From Elymus sibiricus (Eukaryota; Streptophyta; Magnoliopsida; Poales; Poaceae): a stretch of DNA of 64,000 bases. Below, in pieces: positions 1 to 10,096 of this stretch (positions are counted from its first letter, which is position 1; each line of letters starts with the position of its first letter). The position numbers and the translations under genes are program-made. The stretch spans positions 146,858,001 through 146,922,000 of the forward strand of contig CM077670.1 in NCBI GenBank assembly GCA_039707655.1, given 5' to 3'. The notes below the pieces were generated by a model that saw nothing but the letters and a program-made list of their open reading frames with translations, was not told the DNA's origin and did not search any database.

Positions 1-829
1 TGGGAGAAATTGGCTGGATGAAATGATGTGAATTTTGGCATACTCACATCATATATAGAATATGAGGTCCTGGATTAATTTTAAGATTTTCGAAGCAATA
101 TAAAATATAGTTGCTTCACAACCTCAAAATAAGTCCAGAAACAAGAATTGGATGATGCACTCAAAATTTGATCTGTGGAACTTGGGTTCTTGATGGAAAT
201 GGTGAAGATATGAATAGGAGAAGCTCCACAAATTATTTGGGATTTTTCCTGGATACCAAAACGGTAGTTCCTTTGGAAAGTGCCCAAAGTGCAATATTGG
301 CTTTAAATAGGAAAAGGCAATTCCCTTATTTAATTATAAGCAATATTTTTATGGCAGCTCAATATGATCACAAAGAATATCTCCACAAGTTTTCATGAAC
401 TTTGGAGATGGATAGATATTTTCCTGGATTTAATTCCTTAAACTGGCAGAAAAAGGAATTAATTTTAAATGAAAAATATTGCAAATGACTTGGCAATATT
501 TTTGCATATCCATGGTTTAAAGATATGGTATGATCACTCGGAAACATTTGGGAGGCAAAAGATCAAAGGAAACTGGGGTTCCTTTGTAACGGAAGGAATT
601 AGGGTTTCCCTTCCGGTAGATCGGAGAGTAGGGTTTCAGCAGAGAAATCCTGAGAAGAAATCTCGGATAGCAAGGTTGGGTTGGAGAGAGTCTCTGGTTG
701 GATAGGAAAGGCAAGACTAAGTGACCATCTTCATATACCCAAAGGCAAGAGAAAATCCGATAACACCGAGAAAAAGACGGGAGTCAAATCCCGCGAAGGA
801 AAAATCGAGGAGCAAAAACCAGGGTGTCA
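1..829 (-). mobile_element. End of a long LTR, family A (copy A1, fragment)
   Basis: This stretch is the reverse complement of the first ~0.8 kb of the complete LTR at 46200-50266 and continues the sequence found at the end of the window (63819 onwards), so it is a third copy of the same LTR family. It carries the 5' end of the LTR on the minus strand: the plus strand runs into AGGGTGTCA at 821-829, matching the LTR terminus except that the last two bases (CA) are missing. It then joins element B directly. There are no long conserved ORFs; short open frames here are chance. The rest of the LTR lies to the left of the window. Confidence 0.85.
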
Positions 830-943
830 GAATTACTCTCCGGAGGCCCGAACCTGGATAAACCCCTCGTGTGACCTCCGATCCATGACTTCCACCTGTG
901 CTTGGACCCCTACCGAGGGATCTGACGGGAATTCTCTCCGTCA
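830..943 (+). repeat. Element B 5' LTR, truncated remnant
   Basis: This 114-bp piece matches the last part of the 3' LTR at 31228-31341, including the shared ends ATTACTCTCC and CTCCGTCA. About 330 bp of the LTR, including the part that would hold the promoter, is missing at the left. It is followed at once by a primer binding site, which confirms that it is the 5' LTR. Confidence 0.85.
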
Positions 944-944
944 G

Positions 945-962
945 TTGGCACGCCAGGCACGG
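945..962 (+). other. Element B primer binding site
   Basis: TTGGCACGCCAGGCACGG lies one base after the LTR end. It is a variant of the TTGGCGCGCCAGGTAGGGG site found after the LTRs of D, E and F, which links the four elements. The priming tRNA was not identified. Confidence 0.7.
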
Positions 963-1108
963 GCAGCGCCGTCTGGAGACCGACCACGGATCAGATCTTT
1001 TTCTGCTTCCGGCGGCCTACCGCCGGGGGAAAGCTTAACCTCTGGCTCCTTGACGTTCACCGCCGATGGGGCGGGCCAGGTCGACATCAGCCCAACGGCT
1101 CGCCCCAC

Positions 1109-1726
1109 ATGTACCGTCTACATCGGCGGCATCGCTTTTGTCACCACACACGCGGCGACCTCCGATTGTGTCTACCACCTGTCCGACATGGAACACGCGG
1201 TGAGGTTCTGATTCCGGCGACCTCTACGCCCAGCCTCGCCGATAGCTTCCCGTTCGGACTGCAGAATGCAGGGGTTGCATACCAGTACGAGCTCCGCCAA
1301 CAACCCCAAAAAAACGTGCAGCTCGTCGGTATGGTGTGCGATAATTGCCACATCGACCACGCGCCTGAAGATTGTTTCCTCGATGAGACGATCATAAATT
1401 GCAGCATCGACACGGCAGAACTGCTATCGTTGTCCAACCATGAGGATGCGATCAGCGAACCGACCTCGCAAAAGGAAGATGAGGCCGGCCAAGCCACGAC
1501 CCCACCAACCAACCAGATCTCCGGGACGTGGAAACCATGTCGAACAGCAAAAGAACGTCTCGGGGTCCGAAACACCGCAAGGAAGAGAGGACGGAATCGA
1601 GGAGTACATCCCACAATTGATCTCGTTGCACAAGGTGATGTTCGTGGAGGTAGAGGTCGAAGCAAGCGACAGCACGCCATACTCAACTACCACAACGGCG
1701 GCACCGGAAAAAGTCAAAACCCCTAA
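1109..1726 (+). pseudogene. Possible N-terminal gag leader region of element B
   Basis: An open frame of about 200 codons lies between the primer site and the recognisable gag domain. It is in a different frame from the downstream gag. The middle part (roughly residues 50-130) has a plausible protein composition with a CDNCHIDH stretch, whereas the end is basic and low in complexity. It may be the leader part of gag separated by a frameshift, or an accident of composition. I do not recognise any domain, so this is a tentative call. Confidence 0.3.
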
Positions 1727-1797
1727 ACCCGCCCACACCAAAATCTACGGAGGACGAGCTCTATGAGATCCTCACACCGGGGGCTGCACGACACACA

Positions 1798-3339
1798 TTG
1801 GCGAAGGCAGCCATACGACCAAGAGAGGCAGTGGCCAATGGCACCGGGCAAGCATACCGCAAAGGCCACCATAGCAATACGGAGGGCGATGGCTGGGGAA
1901 ACGACAAAGAAACCCTGAAAGAATACGAGTCAACGAAACTCTCCACACCAGCACAGAGTATACAGGAAGCGGTCACGTTGGTTGACAGGCTTAAAGCCGC
2001 ACCCGTAGACCCCAAAATCCCGGCCGACCTCATCAAAGCAGTGCACAGAACCGCCGAGTTCCAAGAAAAACAAATGAATGATGCCAATGGCATCCCACTA
2101 TCACCCCGCGAGAGATCGGCACCAGAAGGCCGGAGTACAGTCAACTCCAAGGAGCACGACATGACACTAGACACCGACGACCTTCGACACACAATACAAG
2201 CTGCGAAGACAAGGAACCAGGAAGGGTCTGTCCGCGACCACCTCGGTTTCTGCCCGAACCTCCATGATCACCTACGAGCCTGGGCCATGGAACGCTATGG
2301 GCCAGAATACGAAGTTCCAATACCTCGGCTAACGTCCGGCATCGAGCCCGCATGTTTTGGCTATGAGGTCATCACACATCAATTCCCCCAGCCCTTCATT
2401 GTGCGCGGGGTCGAGAAATACTCAGGCAATACGAAACCCAACCTCTGGCTCAACGACTACTTGACATCTGTCGAACTAGCACACGACGACATCGGCAACG
2501 CCCTTCGCCACGTCCCGCTATGCCTATCATGATCTGCACGATCATGGCTAAATGGGCTCCCACCGAACTCCATCCATAGTTGGGCAGACTTCGAGCATGA
2601 GTTCCTCAACAACTTTGAAGGCACTTATCGCCGGCCAGGAAGCCTCTTAGACCTCTACAACATAACACAAGGAGAACAAGAGCCACTCCGCGATTACAGC
2701 GCCCATTGGCTCAGGAAGAAAAATACAATACCAAACATCTCTGACGGAACGGCCATCGTTGCATTCGTTAGCGGGGAGCTGGACCCTATGCCGAGACACA
2801 AGATTGGAAGAAACCAGGCGTAAGGGAAATTGCCCAACATGGCGGCCCTCATGAAAATTGCAAATATCTTCACCACAGGCGAAGAGACCGCCCACCCAGG
2901 ACGCCATTGCAAGCAACCAGAAGGACCGGCAAACATGCATGGTAATGGAGGCCGCACTATGCGTGACCACAACCATGGCCACAAGCGGAAGGAACGGCCA
3001 CAGGTGGCGACCACCAAACAAGGTACCGACGAACGGAGCGGCAAAATGACAAACCACGAACGAAGGCCAAGGCACGCGTCCCGCACCTACGATGCCATCA
3101 TGAGTGGCCCCTGCAAATACCATAGCCATGGGGCCTACAAAGCACTGCACTCAACACGCGAGTGCCACCTCAACGAGCAGCTAACCCAAGAGAAGAACGC
3201 CAGGGGTAGAGATGGCTCCGACGCAGAGGACGATCGCCACCCGCGCGTGACCTCCCAGAGGACTCCAAAAGGAGGCCGGGAGGAACAAACCGAGACACAT
3301 ACAATGAACATGATCTTCAGAGGACCGAAGTCAAAATGA
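1798..3339 (+). pseudogene. gag: Element B gag polyprotein (decayed)
   Basis: Gag forms the virus-like particle in which the element RNA is copied. The reading frame runs from about 1798 to 3339 and is broken by TGA at 2530 and TAA at 2821. The recognisable plant gypsy gag domain covers roughly 2330-2830: a YSGNTKPNLWLNDY-type motif, then a HSWADFEHEFLNNFEGTY motif, then LRDYSAHWLRKKN, as in other Tat-type gags. A basic, histidine-rich tail follows (about 2930-3250) with a CKYHSHGAYKALHSTREC-like knuckle region. The frame continues into the protease past a stop at 3337, so gag and protease were originally one ORF. The start codon chosen is only the first ATG-like codon of the frame. Confidence 0.75.
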
Positions 3340-3915
3340 GCCCAAAAGCAAACCTTACGAGAGGTCTATGCGCTCGTTCCCGAGGTACCACAACTCCTGG
3401 ATTGGTCCAACCACACCAACTCCTTTGGGCTCAACAACCACCCGGACTATATACCTAACCCAAGAAAGAACACACTCGTCATCGACCCTATCATTGGGGG
3501 CTGCCAACTATCAAAAGTTCTCATGGATGGAGGGTCTAGCCTCAACATTATGTACGCCACAACAATGCAGAAAATGGGCCTCCCCACAACAAGCCTGCGG
3601 CCTTAACCGACACACTTCCACGGCATAGTTTCTTGGAAGAAGGCCGAACCACTTGGCCAAGTCATGCTGGAGGTCATCTTTGGCAGAGAAGATAACTTCC
3701 ACGCAGAAAAGCTATGCTTCGAGGTGGTCCCATTCAAAGGGGAATACCTCGCTCCGCTGGGAAGGCCTTCCTTCGTCAAGTTCATGGCTATCCCATACTA
3801 TGCCTACATGAATCTCAAGATGCCCGACTCAAATGGGTGCATCACAGTCTCTAGCGACACCAAGAACGCACATGCAATGGAGGTCGCCCGAAGAGACCGA
3901 CCTCCCAGAAGATGA
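3340..3915 (+). pseudogene. Element B aspartic protease (decayed)
   Basis: The frame is the same as gag. The region contains VLMDGGSSLNIMY, the DGGSS form of the aspartic protease active site used by many plant Tat elements, near 3520-3560. It is followed by VMLEVIFG, a PLGRPSFVKFMAIPYYAYM stretch and other features of the protease flap and C-terminal part. A TAA at 3604 and a TGA at 3913 break the frame. Just after 3900 a one-base shift lets about 40 more codons be read in another frame. No polymerase follows: after about 4030 the sequence becomes AT-rich and non-coding. In autonomous relatives (D and F here) RT would follow at once. Confidence 0.75.
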
Positions 3916-4523
3916 ACAGGAATGCATAGAGGTCTCTTCCGGGCACTTCAAGAAACAGACGGACGACAACTCAGTTGCAATTGCTTAGGAGCCACCAATA
4001 GACCCCTCATGCTCCAACTGGCATGAAGGAGGGTCACGGGGCTAAGAGGATCAAAAACTTGCCTTTGCATATATATAGCCTGCATCAAACCTCATTAAAA
4101 AAAAATATTTTATGCAACAGTGCACAAAAACTCGTCAAACAAGGCCGGAGGCAGAAGCACACCAGAACATGGGAAGACACATGGACAGTGGCGCAAAGCA
4201 GGCTACGTCAATTTTTCTTTCCTTTTTTGCATTCAACACATTTGATCTGTTTTATGAACAAATTATCAAACAATAAAACAAATGCTTTTACTACCCCCTG
4301 GCTTGTCATACAAAGAATTGATGCGACGACGTTATAAATACACCTTAGCACCCTAATCAAATCAAACTTTCTATCCATGTTCCATGGTACTATAAAGCAC
4401 CTTGTATTGACCGCGCCATGTCAAGATTCGACGGGAGTCGGAGAGATCCTTCTATGAGATGGGTTCGTGGGCTGCATTGTTTGTCGTACCGCCTCGCCCC
4501 CCATAGGAGCTGTATCCAACGGC
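3916..4523 (+). other. Non-coding part of element B
   Basis: After the end of the protease remnant (about 4030) I see no coding signal. The stretch is AT-rich, with an A-run near 4098, a TATATATAG at about 4071 and a TATAAATAC at about 4333. It resumes at 26887 on the other side of element D. It stands where the pol genes would be in an autonomous element. Confidence 0.6.
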
Positions 4524-4528
4524 CACTC
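4524..4528. repeat. Target site duplication of element D (left copy)
   Basis: CACTC stands directly before the D LTR and is repeated at 26882-26886 directly after the other LTR. A perfect 5-bp duplication shows that D inserted as a complete element and that its ends are correctly placed. Confidence 0.9.
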
Positions 4529-5451
4529 TGTCGTGGGAAACGACGATCTATGGGACTGAACGGGCCCCTTTGCGATTCGGCTCAGGGGACATGCATGGGA
4601 CAAAGAGCAGGTTTTCAATAGGTGCAAGAACACGAGGGGGGTTTATCCAGGTTCGGGCTGCTATGAGCGTAAAACCCTACTCTTGTTCTGTGTTTGATCG
4701 TGTATGAACCCAAGTTACAAGGAGCGCAGTTTTTTGGCAAGGTGCGCGGGAAATGCAGCTATCGCGTGTAATTCAGCTGGGTGTCGACCGTTCTACCTGT
4801 AGCCGTGGGTCTCCTTTTATAGGCCAAGGGGTTACCACAATGGCTAATACGGTCATTACAGAGTATGAATAGTGACTTGCACCGTCACCACGTCTATCTT
4901 CCAACGGGGTAAGACAAATGCATTTAATGCACTGTTAGGTGCTATGTTGGGGAGGCGAGGCCTTGGGCAAAAGATCTGTACCACCGGTCCTGGCGCCCTC
5001 CTATAATCTTGACACGTTCCAGGGATGGGTGTCATTAAAGCTAATCTTGGCGTAGTGTGCTAACACGTGCCTTGGCTGGCTATGTTGACCGCCTGCCCGC
5101 TCGACACCTAGCATACGAGCCTATCTGGTCGATGGTGAGCTGGAGCGGTAACGGGACAGAACAAGCCTGCTGGCACAGACCTTGTCGGGCCTTTCTTGCT
5201 GGCAAGGGGGGCTTGCCGCAACCATAGTCTTGGACTTCACCTTGCCGGGGCGGAGTTTGCCGGCAAGGGCAGCGTCGATCTTCAGTACAAGAATAGTACT
5301 TCTCGATGTCCTGCCTTGAGGTCTTCTTCATGGTCTTGGTGTTGAGTCTTGAGTCATAGTTATCCTCTATCAGGCCCTTGCCGGAAGGGAGGCTACGACT
5401 GCCTGTGCACAAGTCTGGGTACGAGGGCACCCATGTCTTAGTACACCGACA
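4529..5451 (-). repeat. Element D 3' LTR
   Basis: A 923-bp LTR, near-identical to 25975-26881. Read on the minus strand it has a TATAAAA box (complement of 4815-4821), where element transcription would start, and several copies of the CTTGCCGGCAAG-type palindrome. A GGCCCAGGGGCTCC polypurine tract (complement of 5452-5465) abuts it on the internal side, confirming that this is the 3' LTR. Confidence 0.92.
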
Positions 5452-5804
5452 GGAGCCCCTGGGCCTGGGCCACACGCGCATGCGAGGCGTCGTTGGGCTA
5501 GGCCCAAACAGTGCGCATGCGGCGGGTGGCAGAAGATAACTGTCATAATGCTCTGTTTTACCGCACCCGCCCACGATGCACATTAAATGCGGGCGTGGGA
5601 GAGGTGGAGCGAAGCGGCGGTGGGAGGTGGTGCGCCTAAAAAGCACAGCCACATAGGACGAAAAAGAGCCAGCCCTCGCGCCTTCCCCATAAAAAGGAAA
5701 ATGTGGAGGGCGCTGCTCATTTTGCTTGACTTCTCGCATCTCCTTCCTCGATTCCTGCCACTGAGGGAGGCGAGGCGGCGGGGAGAGTAATCCCCCTAGG
5801 GCAC

Positions 5805-5812
5805 TATAAAAG
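5805..5812 (+). promoter_or_regulatory. TATA box of the B3-like gene inside element D
   Basis: TATAAAAG follows a GC-rich stretch and is followed by a CT-rich leader of about 100 bp and an ATG in a good context (GCCGCGATGG). It is on the strand opposite to D's own genes, so it looks like the promoter of a separate antisense transcription unit, not like the LTR promoter. This is inferred from sequence only. Confidence 0.55.
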
Positions 5813-5914
5813 GGGGCGGGGGAGTGGCGATCTTCCCCACCCATCTTCTACTCTGGCCATTCTCCTCCTCCAACCTTTCGTCCATTCTTGCTTTCCTTGA
5901 GGTCTACCGCCGCG

Positions 5915-6580
5915 ATGGCGAGGGGTGGAGGTCGGGCCCGCGCATCTGCTTCCACCTCGAGGGTCCCCCCTCGGGGCCGGGCACGTTCCTCGGTGGTTAT
6001 CGTGAATGCCAGCCCTAGCGCCCACAGCAGGGCCGCCCCCCGCGACCGCAGAGTGCGCGACACTCGTGGTCGAGGCAGGCATGGTGGACATGGCGGGGCG
6101 GCCGCCCTTCCCCCTTAGGCGGAAGCCCGCACGGCGGTGACGGCGCATGAGTCCCACACGGCGGTGGTGACGCACGAGTTTGTCGTGGGGCTACACTGCC
6201 GGCTTCGCTGTTGGCTCTGGCTCCCGGACCCCTTTGTGAGGGTGATGTAGAACAGCAGGCCTTCGGGCCTGTGGCTACAGGCGGATGGCTACTGCAATGG
6301 CCCCTCCTGGGTGGTGGCCGAGTTCTCCACTGCCGGCTCCCTGTTCCTGACGCGGGGGTGGAAGTCGTTCGCCCGCTCCCTTGGTCTAAGGTAGGGGCAG
6401 CTCCTCCAGTTGAGGTATGACGGAGGTGCCACACTCTTCGTGAAGTTCTTCGGGGTCTCCAGTGGTCGCATGGAATGCTGCACGGAGAGTGAGAGCAGCA
6501 GCGGCACCGACTCCACCAGCGAGAGCGATAGCGATGAAAGCTCCTCGCGTATCAAGAGCGAAGGTGATGATTCCGACTAG
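5915..6580 (+). pseudogene. B3 DNA-binding domain-like antisense gene carried by element D (three internal stops)
   Basis: A 221-codon frame starts at ATG 5915 and ends at TAG 6578, interrupted by TAG at 6116, 6248 and 6392. The N-terminal ~65 residues are rich in Arg, Gly and Ala, suiting a nuclear, nucleic-acid-binding tail. Residues about 85-190 resemble a plant B3 domain: a start around FVVGLHCRLRCWLWLPDPF, then FLTRGWKSFARSLGL, then LLQLRYDGGATLFVKFFG, matching the LPxxF, GWxxFxRxxxL and YDGxxxFxVKxF signatures. The last ~35 residues are a Ser/Glu/Asp tail. B3 proteins are plant transcription factors that bind DNA. The gene lies between D's integrase and 3' LTR, opposite to pol, with its own TATA box. 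I infer capture of a host gene by the element. All three stops are TAG, one C-to-T change from CAG. Confidence 0.65.
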
Positions 6581-7318
6581 GCACATAGTAGTGCCCAAGT
6601 CAAATCTTGAATATGAGCTGCGCTCCGCCTAGGCTCCTCTCCTTAGCTCCTGTATCAAAACCAATGTAGCCCCGTGGGGGTGTGGAAGATAACTTTTGCA
6701 CCTAAGTGCTTAACAGTTGTTGTAGTTCATGTTTTGAATAGACGTATGCATGTTGTTGTCCTTATTCCATTCTGTCTTTGCATGATTTTTGTACCTTATG
6801 CTTGCCGGAAACTTGTCGGTGTGCACACCCTTGCCGTGAGTGCTCGAGGAACAGGTCCTCAGCAGCTTGCCGGAAATGCCGCTGCTGGCAAGGTCACGCT
6901 TGACGATCACAACGCAGCTACTTAGGTTGCCGAGCGGACTCGAAGCAAAGCAAGAGCACAGTTGATAACGGCAAGGTTCCTTAGCATGCAGGTTTCTCAT
7001 ACAAAGGCCAAAATTGTTCAAGGAGAGCCGCAACTACAACAAAGAATTTATTTCAAAGTTTTGCAACTTAGCTTATTCCTTGCTGCACTTGTTGCAATAG
7101 GGTGACATCTTGAACGTGTCTTTTGCTATCCATACCGTCACTCCTCCCGGGAAACTTGTACGCGAGGAACCCTTTCTTCTTTTAAGAAAAAGAAAGAAGA
7201 GAAAAAAGGAGGCTGGAACCTTGACGGTTCGTTAATCACCTTATGAAAGGCAAAGGTTTACATGCCTTGACGGCAAACTTGTACAAAAGCGGTTGCCGGG
7301 CAGCCCAGCAACTGCGCC
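6581..7318. other. Non-coding stretch of element D between the B3-like gene and integrase
   Basis: There is no conserved ORF. The left part looks like a 3' untranslated region of the B3-like gene (TGTAGCCCCGTGGGGGTG near 6664, and a run of T-rich sequence). The right part has an A/G-rich tract (7180-7215) and several TTGCCGG-type motifs. The integrase stop is just beyond at 7319. Confidence 0.5.
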
Positions 7319-8898
7319 TTATGGGTAGAACTTACGAAGATGCTCAATATTCCATGTGTTGAGCACCGGAGTGCCATCTTCGGTCTCTAGGCGGACTGCG
7401 TCGGGCCTAGAGACTCGTACTACTCGGTAACGGTCCTCCCACTTCGGCGTCAACTTGTTTTTACCCTTCACGGATTGAATCTGGCGAAGAACAAGGTTGC
7501 CTTCCTCAAGGTTCCTGGCATTCACCTTGCGGCTATGGTAGTGGCGCAAAGCTTGCTGGTACTGTGCAGCACGGACAACAGCCCGGAAACGATCTTCCTC
7601 AAGGAGCGTGGCATCGTCATGCCGCAACTCATCTTCGTCCTCCTCATCGAAGGCCAAGACTCGAGGTGACCCGTATTTGAGTTTCGTGGGGAGTACGACT
7701 TCTGCACCATACACAAGGGAGAAGGGTGTCTGGCTAGTGGCTCGATTTGGTGTCGTTCTGATTGACCAAAGAACCGCCGGCAATTCTTCCACCCAGCGCC
7801 TTCCACACTGGCGCAGCTTGTCGAAAGTCCTAGTCTTTAAGCCACACAGCATTTCCGCATTTGCCCTCTCTACCTGCCCATTGCTTCTTGGGTGAGCAAC
7901 GGAGGCATAGCAGATCTTATTTCCAAGTTCTTGGCAATATGCTGTGAAGGCGCGGCTCGTGAATTGGGTGCCGTTGTCGATAATGATCCTGTTGGGTACA
8001 CCAAAATGGGTAACCAATCCTTTGAGGAACTTGATAGCTGACTGTGCCGTCATCTTTCTCACTGGCTCTACTTCAGGCCACTTTGTAAACTTGTCGAGTG
8101 CAATGTACAAGAATTCAAAGCCCCCGATAGCATGGGGGAAAGGGCCGACAATGTCGAGCCCCCAGACCGAGAAGGGCCAGGAAAGAGGGATGGTTTGGAG
8201 GGCTTGAGCTGGTTGTAGGATGTCCTTGGAGTGGAACTGGCATGCTTCACACCTGATAACCACCGCCAAGGCGTCTTGAAGGGCTGTTGGCCAGTAGAAT
8301 ACTTGACGGAATGCCTTGCCGACAAGTGCGCGTGACCCAATATGAGAGCCGCACATCCCTTCATGTATTTCTTCCAACATCCTTTGTCCATCTTCCCGGG
8401 AGATGCATTTCAATTTTACCTCATTTGGTCTCTTCCTGTACAAGGTGCTGTCAATAAACTTATACATCCTTGATTGACGGGCCACTCTTTCTGCATCTTC
8501 TTGCTCATCGGGAAGGTCTCCTGTCTAGAGTAATTGGACAATCGGTTGTGCCCATGCCGGAGCTTGTGGCTCGACGACAAGGACTAAAGGCATTTCTTCC
8601 TCTGCGGTAGTGTTTGCTTCGACGGCAAGGATCTAGCTTGCCGGATGCTGCGGCTCACCGGCAAAGGGTGGCTTGTCGGTGGTATCTGCTTTCTTGGCGG
8701 CTACAAGTAGCTCTGCCGGAAAGTAACCATCAACATCTTGTTTTCTTTTCTTCGCCAGCTTCGATGGTGTAACGGATGGCTGAGTTAGTTGGAGCACAAA
8801 AGTTCCTGGCTCCATAGGCATCTTTTGGGCGGCAAGCTTTGACAGGTCATCGGCAATCTCATTCCAGGCACGAGGAACATGCTCTGCTTGCAGACCGT
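7319..8898 (-). pseudogene. pol: Element D pol, part 2: end of RNase H and integrase
   Basis: This continues the RNase H frame cut by F at 21065. After the remnant IADDLSKLAA (RNase H end, near 8840) and a linker, an open frame of 388 codons (8485-7319) encodes integrase. It has the zinc finger pair HEGMCGSHIG and CEACQFH; the catalytic core with WGLDIVGPF (first Asp), IIDNGTQF (second Asp) and SNGQVERANAE (Glu); and the GPY/F-like C-terminal part ending NTWNIEHLRKFYP. Integrase inserts the DNA copy into the genome. This domain is the best preserved part of D; a stop near 8525 separates it from RNase H. No chromodomain is seen, as expected for a Tat-type element. Confidence 0.9.
8894..8898. 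repeat. Target site duplication of element F (left copy)
   Basis: ACCGT precedes the left LTR of F and is repeated at 21065-21069 after the right LTR. The D coding sequence reads through once one copy is removed. Confidence 0.92.
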
Positions 8899-9805
8899 TG
8901 TCGGAAGTCCGGCTCCGGGGACCCAAAGGTTCGAACACTGGGGTGAGCTCATTCTATCACTTCGTCTCCTACCACGGCTAAGCAACGGTGAGGCTATGGC
9001 GAGAGCACGCTAGCGAGGAACGGGCCGTGGACTCAGCGGTTTACCCAGGTTCGGGCCACCTTGCGGTGTAAGACCCTACTCCTGCTTGTGGTTGGGATTG
9101 CAAGGGCAAGAGAGTTCTTGCGTACAAGGAAGGAGATGAAGGAATCCCCCGCTCTACAATGGCTGCACTGCCCTTTATACCAGCCTTGGTCCTCTTCCTC
9201 CTCGAAACTTAGGCGGGAAGGGTTGCCACACTTGGCGGTTTTGAAAGGGGACAGGCGCTCAGGCTATCCTGACTAAAGGCGGTCTTCGCCTGCCAAAGCA
9301 TGATCCGTGATGCGCCGGTGGGCTCGGTGATGACCTCCGCCCTGCGCGCCCGCCGTCTTGGTCTTCCTTCGCCGATTGGGCAACCTTTGGGGTTGCTTTG
9401 GGAGTAGATATCTGGCCCTGCTCCCTTAACACAAAAGAGGAAACCATCTTCGTTCGCGCCTGCTGGCGCGGCCTCTGCCGCTGCTCGTCGCCGCGCGCGT
9501 CACCCACGCGATGGGCCCCGGACCGCGCGGCTACGCTGAACGGCCTTCGTCTCGTGCGTCCTCAGGAGGGGACCTCGGGAGGCCACCTCAGGATGTCGCC
9601 TTGCGAGAGGGCCTCGCGAGGCCGCTGGTGGAGGTGCTGAGCCTTGCTCGCCCGCTCCCTGAGGAGGGGGCCTCGGGAGGCCAAGGCCTCGTGAGGAGCC
9701 TTGGCGAGGCGCTTGGTGATGACGGCCTGCAGGGCCCACGCCAGGCGTTGCGCCCTGGGCCAAAGGCAGACGGGCCTGGACACCCTGGGTTCCATGGGCC
9801 CGACA
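8899..9805 (-). repeat. Element F 3' LTR
   Basis: A 907-bp LTR, TGTCGGAAG to GGGCCCGACA on the plus strand, matching 20158-21064. On the minus strand it carries a TATAAA box (complement of 9174-9179). The polypurine tract GGCCCGGGGGCTAC (complement of 9806-9819) abuts its internal side. It contains many GCCTCGCGAGGC-like palindromes at 9585-9720. Confidence 0.95.
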
Positions 9806-10096
9806 GTAGCCCCCGGGCCTGCGGGGCGCACGTTCCTGCCTACAGGGGGGGCGAAACGGCACGGGCCCTAACCGCCTGCGGCCAGGCGCGACATGTGGCG
9901 CACGATGTGACTAGGTACGCCTCCACTTCTTCCATGATGCCTCGGTAACCGCCCGCGCTTACATAAAGTCCGCCGCGGGCGACGCGAGACCATCATTGCC
10001 TTCCTCAGCGCCTCACCTCCCGCGCATAGCTCCTCGTGACCCCATCTCTGCATTCTACCTTCTTCCCCCTCCTTTGTCCGTATCTCCGCTGCACCG

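Noticed and set aside
5080..5844. Minus-strand open frame of 254 codons spanning the D 3' LTR edge
   Set aside because: It crosses the LTR boundary and polypurine tract and has no domain; chance frame.
5915..6580. B3-like gene as an ordinary host gene of the locus
   Set aside because: It lies between integrase and polypurine tract of element D, inside that element's matched LTRs and target duplication, so it belongs to the element.
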